From NCBI GenBank assembly GCA_020630305.1, contig JAHDBQ010000014.1:1-10243 (forward strand): a stretch of DNA of 10,243 nucleotides. The letters are read 5' to 3'. The translations under genes were made by a program, and so were the position numbers. The DNA is from Alphaproteobacteria bacterium (GTDB taxonomy: Bacteria; Pseudomonadota; Alphaproteobacteria; Rickettsiales; Rickettsiaceae). This document shows positions 7,839 through 10,243 of the stretch, in pieces. How positions within the stretch are numbered: the stretch's first letter is position 1; the number at the start of each line of letters is the position of its first letter. The notes beneath the pieces are model-generated. The model ran no database searches and had not been told where the DNA came from. It worked only from the letters and a program-made list of their open reading frames with translations.

Positions 7839-8624
7839 ATGGCAGATTTAAGATTACCACCAAATTCAAAAGTAGAGACAGGGAAGGTTTATGCAGCGCT
7901 TGAGGATGTAAAATCTTCAAAGAGTTTACGTGTATATAGATACAACCCAGACTCTGGTGATAATCCGAGTCTTGATAGCTACGAAATTGACTTAAACGAT
8001 TGCGGACCGATGGTACTTGATGCTTTGATTAAGATTAAAAATGAGATCGATCCAACTCTGACTTTCCGTAGATCCTGCAGAGAGGGTATTTGTGGTAGCT
8101 GTGCGATGAATATTGACGGTACTAATACGCTGGCTTGCACAAAAGCGATTGATGATATTAAGGGTGACATTAAAATTTATCCTCTGCCTCATATGAGCGT
8201 GATAAAGGATTTGGTGCCTGACATGACTCATTTTTATGCACAGTATGAGTCAATCAAGCCATGGATGAAATCTGACACTCCAGTTTCCAAGAATAAAGAG
8301 CGTTTGCAATCAGAAGAAGATAGAGCGAAGCTTGATGGGCTTTATGAATGCATTTTATGCGCTTGCTGCTCTACTTCATGCCCTAGCTACTGGTGGAATG
8401 GTGATAAATATTTGGGCCCTGCAATATTGCTCCAAGCCTATCGCTGGCTGGCTGATTCTCGCGATGAAGCAGATGGAGAAAGGCTACATGATCTTGAAGA
8501 TCCTTTTAAGCTTTATCGTTGTCACACAATTATGAATTGCACTAAAACATGCCCTAAAGGCTTGAACCCTGCAAAAGCAATTGCAGAAATAAAGAAAAAA
8601 ATGCTCGAAAGAGAAGGAATGTAA
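7839..8624 (+). CDS. sdhB: Succinate dehydrogenase iron-sulfur subunit
   Basis: This 261-residue electron-transfer subunit of complex II passes electrons from SdhA flavin to ubiquinone through three iron-sulfur centres. The N-terminal ferredoxin-type domain has the [2Fe-2S] ligands C80, C85, C88 and C100 ([10 protein letters not shown]). The C-terminal domain carries the [4Fe-4S] ligands C171, C174, C177 and C238 and the [3Fe-4S] ligands C181, C228 and C234; every spacing matches E. coli SdhB. W186 and H229 align with quinone-site W164 and H207. It is separated from sdhA by 154 bases with its own probable promoter, and followed by two unrelated small genes 20 and 10 bases apart. From memory, in Rickettsia prowazekii sdhB lies apart from sdhCDA, so this adjacency differs from that genus. 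A GTG start at 7830 would add three residues. Confidence 0.97.
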   Translation: MADLRLPPNSKVETGKVYAALEDVKSSKSLRVYRYNPDSGDNPSLDSYEIDLNDCGPMVLDALIKIKNEIDPTLTFRRSCREGICGSCAMNIDGTNTLACTKAIDDIKGDIKIYPLPHMSVIKDLVPDMTHFYAQYESIKPWMKSDTPVSKNKERLQSEEDRAKLDGLYECILCACCSTSCPSYWWNGDKYLGPAILLQAYRWLADSRDEADGERLHDLEDPFKLYRCHTIMNCTKTCPKGLNPAKAIAEIKKKMLEREGM

Positions 8625-8644
8625 TTTTATTTTGGGAGAGATGA

Positions 8645-8974
8645 ATGATGAATTATTTAAAAAAGATTTGGTTGCTACTGACAGTAAATTGCTACTCTTT
8701 TGTGGTTCTTGCAGAAAGATCAAATCTTGACTCTTACAGGAGCAACAGAGGCCCTGCTGATTATTTAAGAAAGAATTTTGCAGTAGAAATTTTAATGCAT
8801 GGAGGATATATCACACTTGGTATTCTTTCCTCCCTAATTACTTTAGCTGTTGTTTCAAAAAAAGCCCGTGAATATATTATAGCATTTTTCTTAGCAGCAT
8901 TTTTCTTCCTTTGTGCTACATTTGTATTGCAAGCAATAGAAGATTTCGTATTCTTGCCCGTTCACAAAGAATAG
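8645..8974 (+). CDS. Small secreted/membrane protein with signal peptide and two helices
   Basis: I do not recognise this 109-residue protein. It starts with a typical signal peptide: a basic KK pair (6-7), a hydrophobic core (8-22) and a likely signal peptidase I site after VLA (21-23). The short charged mature N-terminus (24-48) is followed by two hydrophobic helices, about 54-70 and 77-98, joined by a short basic loop (SKKARE, 71-76). After cleavage it would be an 86-residue protein with two membrane spans, a topology shared with VirB2/TrbC pilins, though I see no sequence match that proves this. GGGAG at 8634-8638 supports the start at 8645; the adjacent ATG at 8648 is equally possible. 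It begins 20 bases after sdhB and ends 10 bases before the ankyrin gene, so the three are probably co-transcribed. Confidence 0.7.
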   Translation: MMNYLKKIWLLLTVNCYSFVVLAERSNLDSYRSNRGPADYLRKNFAVEILMHGGYITLGILSSLITLAVVSKKAREYIIAFFLAAFFFLCATFVLQAIEDFVFLPVHKE

Positions 8975-8984
8975 GTCATGTATT

Positions 8985-9287
8985 ATGTGTTTTAATGACC
9001 CTATCTCAGAGCTAAACATGAAATTATTGTTTGCAATATTGAAAAACGATATAAATGAAGCGCTTACTTTAATTGAATATGGGGCTGATGTGAACTTTCA
9101 ATATAACATTATGGGGGCAATAATTAGCCCAATAATAATAGCTTGGAGCCGCTGCGATAAAGAGTTAATTGAGCTATTATTAGAAAATGGTGCAGAAGGA
9201 ATCATGCTAATTATTGGTTTGGAAGAGGGTGCGGATCAAGAATCTGTTTCTCAGGAAGCTCTTGATTTTGTAAATACCTGGTTATAA
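8985..9287 (+). CDS. Short ankyrin-repeat protein
   Basis: This 100-residue protein contains about two ankyrin repeats. Repeat one (about 12-40) reads LLFAILKNDINEALTLIEYG followed by ADVNF, matching the ankyrin helix-helix-hairpin pattern. Repeat two (about 48-71) has SPIIIAWSRCDKELIELLLE then NGAE. The C-terminal 25 residues are acidic and helical. Ankyrin folds mediate protein-protein binding; in Rickettsiales they occur both as host-directed effectors and as uncharacterised internal proteins, and nothing here separates these. No signal peptide is visible. The ribosome site is poor (AGGT at 8973-8976, overlapping the stop of the previous gene), which suggests translational coupling; M12 is an alternative start. 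Two repeats is short for a stable ankyrin fold, so it may be a remnant of a longer gene. Confidence 0.7.
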   Translation: MCFNDPISELNMKLLFAILKNDINEALTLIEYGADVNFQYNIMGAIISPIIIAWSRCDKELIELLLENGAEGIMLIIGLEEGADQESVSQEALDFVNTWL

Positions 9288-9322
9288 AAGAAGATTGTAA
9301 CTAATACCAACAAATTTGGATA

Positions 9323-9511
9323 TCAAAAAAAGAATTTTAGCAATAAGCTACAAAAATCTTTCTTATAGAGACCTTTTATTAATTCTGGGAGGTAAGCTCC
9401 GTGATTTTGTCCCTGCTGTATAAATTCATAATCCATATTATGGAAAGTACTTGTTAGTATTGTTAAAAATCTTACAATAAGTATTTGCAGTGCTGCCTGA
9501 ACCGGGATCAT
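9323..9511 (-). CDS. Possible small protein, 62 residues, unrecognised
   Basis: This is an uncertain gene. On the reverse strand GGAG (9520-9523) sits 8 bases before an ATG, a good ribosome site. The protein has a hydrophobic N-terminal half (IPVQAALQILIVRFLTILTS, 2-21), which could be a membrane helix, then a polar part with QQGQNHGAYLPELIKGLYKK. It lies 50 bases downstream of the stop of the 222-residue reverse-strand gene and could be co-transcribed with it. A five-codon frame, MELIK, begins inside the ribosome site and stops in an ATGA overlap with this ATG. It may instead be a fragment of a decayed gene or chance. No family is recognised. It occupies most of the 274-base interval 9288-9561, in which I see no other gene. 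Confidence 0.35.
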   Translation of the reverse strand: MIPVQAALQILIVRFLTILTSTFHNMDYEFIQQGQNHGAYLPELIKGLYKKDFCSLLLKFFF

Positions 9512-9522
9512 TTAATTAACTC

Positions 9523-9538
9523 CATAAAAAATTTTATG
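9523..9538. repeat. AT-rich palindrome beside the small reverse-strand frame
   Basis: CATAAAA (9523-9529) and TTTTATG (9532-9538) are perfect inverted copies around two A residues. In reverse-strand RNA the hairpin would touch the GGAG ribosome site at 9520-9523. In forward orientation it has no T-run. It could be part of a weak terminator for the 222-residue gene together with the neighbouring CCAG/CTGG hairpin. Confidence 0.35.
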
Positions 9539-9540
9539 CC

Positions 9541-9555
9541 CCAGGAAAAAACTGG
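9541..9555 (-). terminator. Weak hairpin after the 222-residue reverse-strand gene
   Basis: Read on the reverse strand, CCAG and CTGG pair around a T-rich 7-base loop (9541-9555), 6 bases past the stop of the 222-residue gene, followed by an A/T tract with a run of six T. The stem is only four base pairs, so termination would be inefficient. Confidence 0.2.
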
Positions 9556-9561
9556 TATAGA

Positions 9562-10230
9562 TTATACACTCATTTCTGACAAACTACCTGTTAAGCTTCT
9601 AACTTCCTCCTCTTTGGACTCATACTTGTATTCATAATCTTCTGTACTCTCTTCTGCACTCTCATAATTAATGGATAATGTATTCACATGGACTAAACTT
9701 TGTACTTCTAACGGCATGAAAATACTGTCCAAGGATAAGGGAGCCTCAGGATTTAATTTTTCTTCAGAAAAAACAAACGGGGTATGTATAAGATTCTGTT
9801 TTTTAGCTGGAGGAGTAAAAGAATTAGAAAGAGATCTATTTACAGGAGATCTTTTATTTAAGGCTTCTTTGCTAGCCATTGAAAGCGCATTCTCTTCTGT
9901 TTTTTCACTCTCTTCTTCTATTTTATATAATTCGTATTCAAAGGGGGCGGTTCTTGCTTCATATGCGTAGCTCCCCTCTTCTTCCGATCTTACATCCATG
10001 TGAACTTCGTTTGATTTAGATTTATAAAAGGAAGAATAGCTTTTTTCATTCCATATTTTTAAGAAATCTTGTGTCTTTAAATTACAAAAAGACTCCACTA
10101 TCTCGTCTTTGTTAAGTGAAGATAAATCACCTTTTTCAAGCATTATTATATTATACATAGCGTTTGAGAATTTAGATTTTGGATCATAAACTCCTGATGA
10201 AACCTTTCTTGGTAGAATAGAATACTCCAC
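9562..10230 (-). CDS. Hypothetical acidic low-complexity protein, start possibly outside window
   Basis: I do not recognise this protein of at least 222 residues. The first codon given is GTG, with no clear ribosome site, and the frame stays open to the window edge, so the true N-terminus may lie beyond 10243. The N-terminal third (1-75) looks partly ordered (FSNAMYNIIMLEKGDLSSLN, 21-40). Then come two Tyr/Glu-rich blocks: 83-113 (EEEGSYAYEARTAPFEYE) and 189-209 (YESAEESTEDYEYKYESKEE). Between them is a basic Ser/Pro/Asn-rich stretch (121-150) including PPAKK. The C-terminal 20 residues are EEE, then Ser/Thr-rich. There is no signal peptide or membrane helix. Such composition suggests disorder and is compatible with a secreted effector, but that is inference; no effector motif is proven. 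It points toward the forward genes. Confidence 0.55.
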   Translation of the reverse strand: MEYSILPRKVSSGVYDPKSKFSNAMYNIIMLEKGDLSSLNKDEIVESFCNLKTQDFLKIWNEKSYSSFYKSKSNEVHMDVRSEEEGSYAYEARTAPFEYELYKIEEESEKTEENALSMASKEALNKRSPVNRSLSNSFTPPAKKQNLIHTPFVFSEEKLNPEAPLSLDSIFMPLEVQSLVHVNTLSINYESAEESTEDYEYKYESKEEEVRSLTGSLSEMSV

Positions 10231-10243
10231 TACTATCTTAAAA

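Noticed and set aside
9387..9413. GGAG/CTCC and GGGA/TCCC inverted segments in the 3' tail region
   Set aside because: Four-base arms only, and they lie inside the possible 62-residue reverse-strand frame; no T-run or mobile-element ends accompany them.
9671..9970. Forward 99-codon frame opposite the 222-residue reverse-strand gene
   Set aside because: No ribosome site, fully inside a longer frame on the other strand, and Ser/Leu/Phe-rich composition expected from the complement of Glu/Lys-rich codons.

Overview
The window is A+T-rich DNA that reads as ordinary chromosome of an alphaproteobacterium of the order Rickettsiales (obligate intracellular bacteria). The evidence is the protein sequences themselves: the ArgS and SdhB translations closely resemble what I remember of the Rickettsia proteins, including the SdhB N-terminus [10 protein letters not shown], and the order dgt, argS, SPOR-domain gene is one I associate with Rickettsia. 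The sequences are clearly diverged from Rickettsia proper, so a related genus is likely; I cannot name it. TGA serves as a stop codon (dgt and the 328-residue gene), so the code is standard.

Layout, left to right. Bases 1-160 hold no gene I can support, only a probable promoter. Then comes a tight forward unit: dgt (dNTP triphosphohydrolase), argS (arginyl-tRNA synthetase, 4-base ATGA overlap) and an inner-membrane SPOR-domain protein 5 bases later. Next is a stand-alone gene for an unrecognised 328-residue protein with its own probable promoter and an unusually perfect Shine-Dalgarno sequence. A second unit follows behind a good promoter: sdhC, sdhD and sdhA. After a 154-base gap with a probable promoter comes sdhB. 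The four genes encode all subunits of succinate dehydrogenase (respiratory complex II), with the flavin, iron-sulfur, haem and quinone residues intact.

Behind sdhB, 20 and 10 bases apart, lie two small genes unrelated to complex II: a 109-residue secreted/membrane protein with a signal peptide and two membrane helices, and a 100-residue ankyrin-repeat protein. Their spacing suggests co-transcription with sdhB.

The right end (about 9288-10243) is on the reverse strand and looks like accessory DNA: an acidic, low-complexity protein of at least 222 residues whose start may lie outside the window, followed downstream by a possible 62-residue small protein next to AT-rich palindromes. The two strands converge near 9288-9322.

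I saw no tRNA, rRNA, CRISPR array, insertion sequence or recognisable defence system. Most of the window is housekeeping. The parts worth a second look are the 328-residue orphan, the two-gene tail on sdhB, and the convergent accessory block at the right end.
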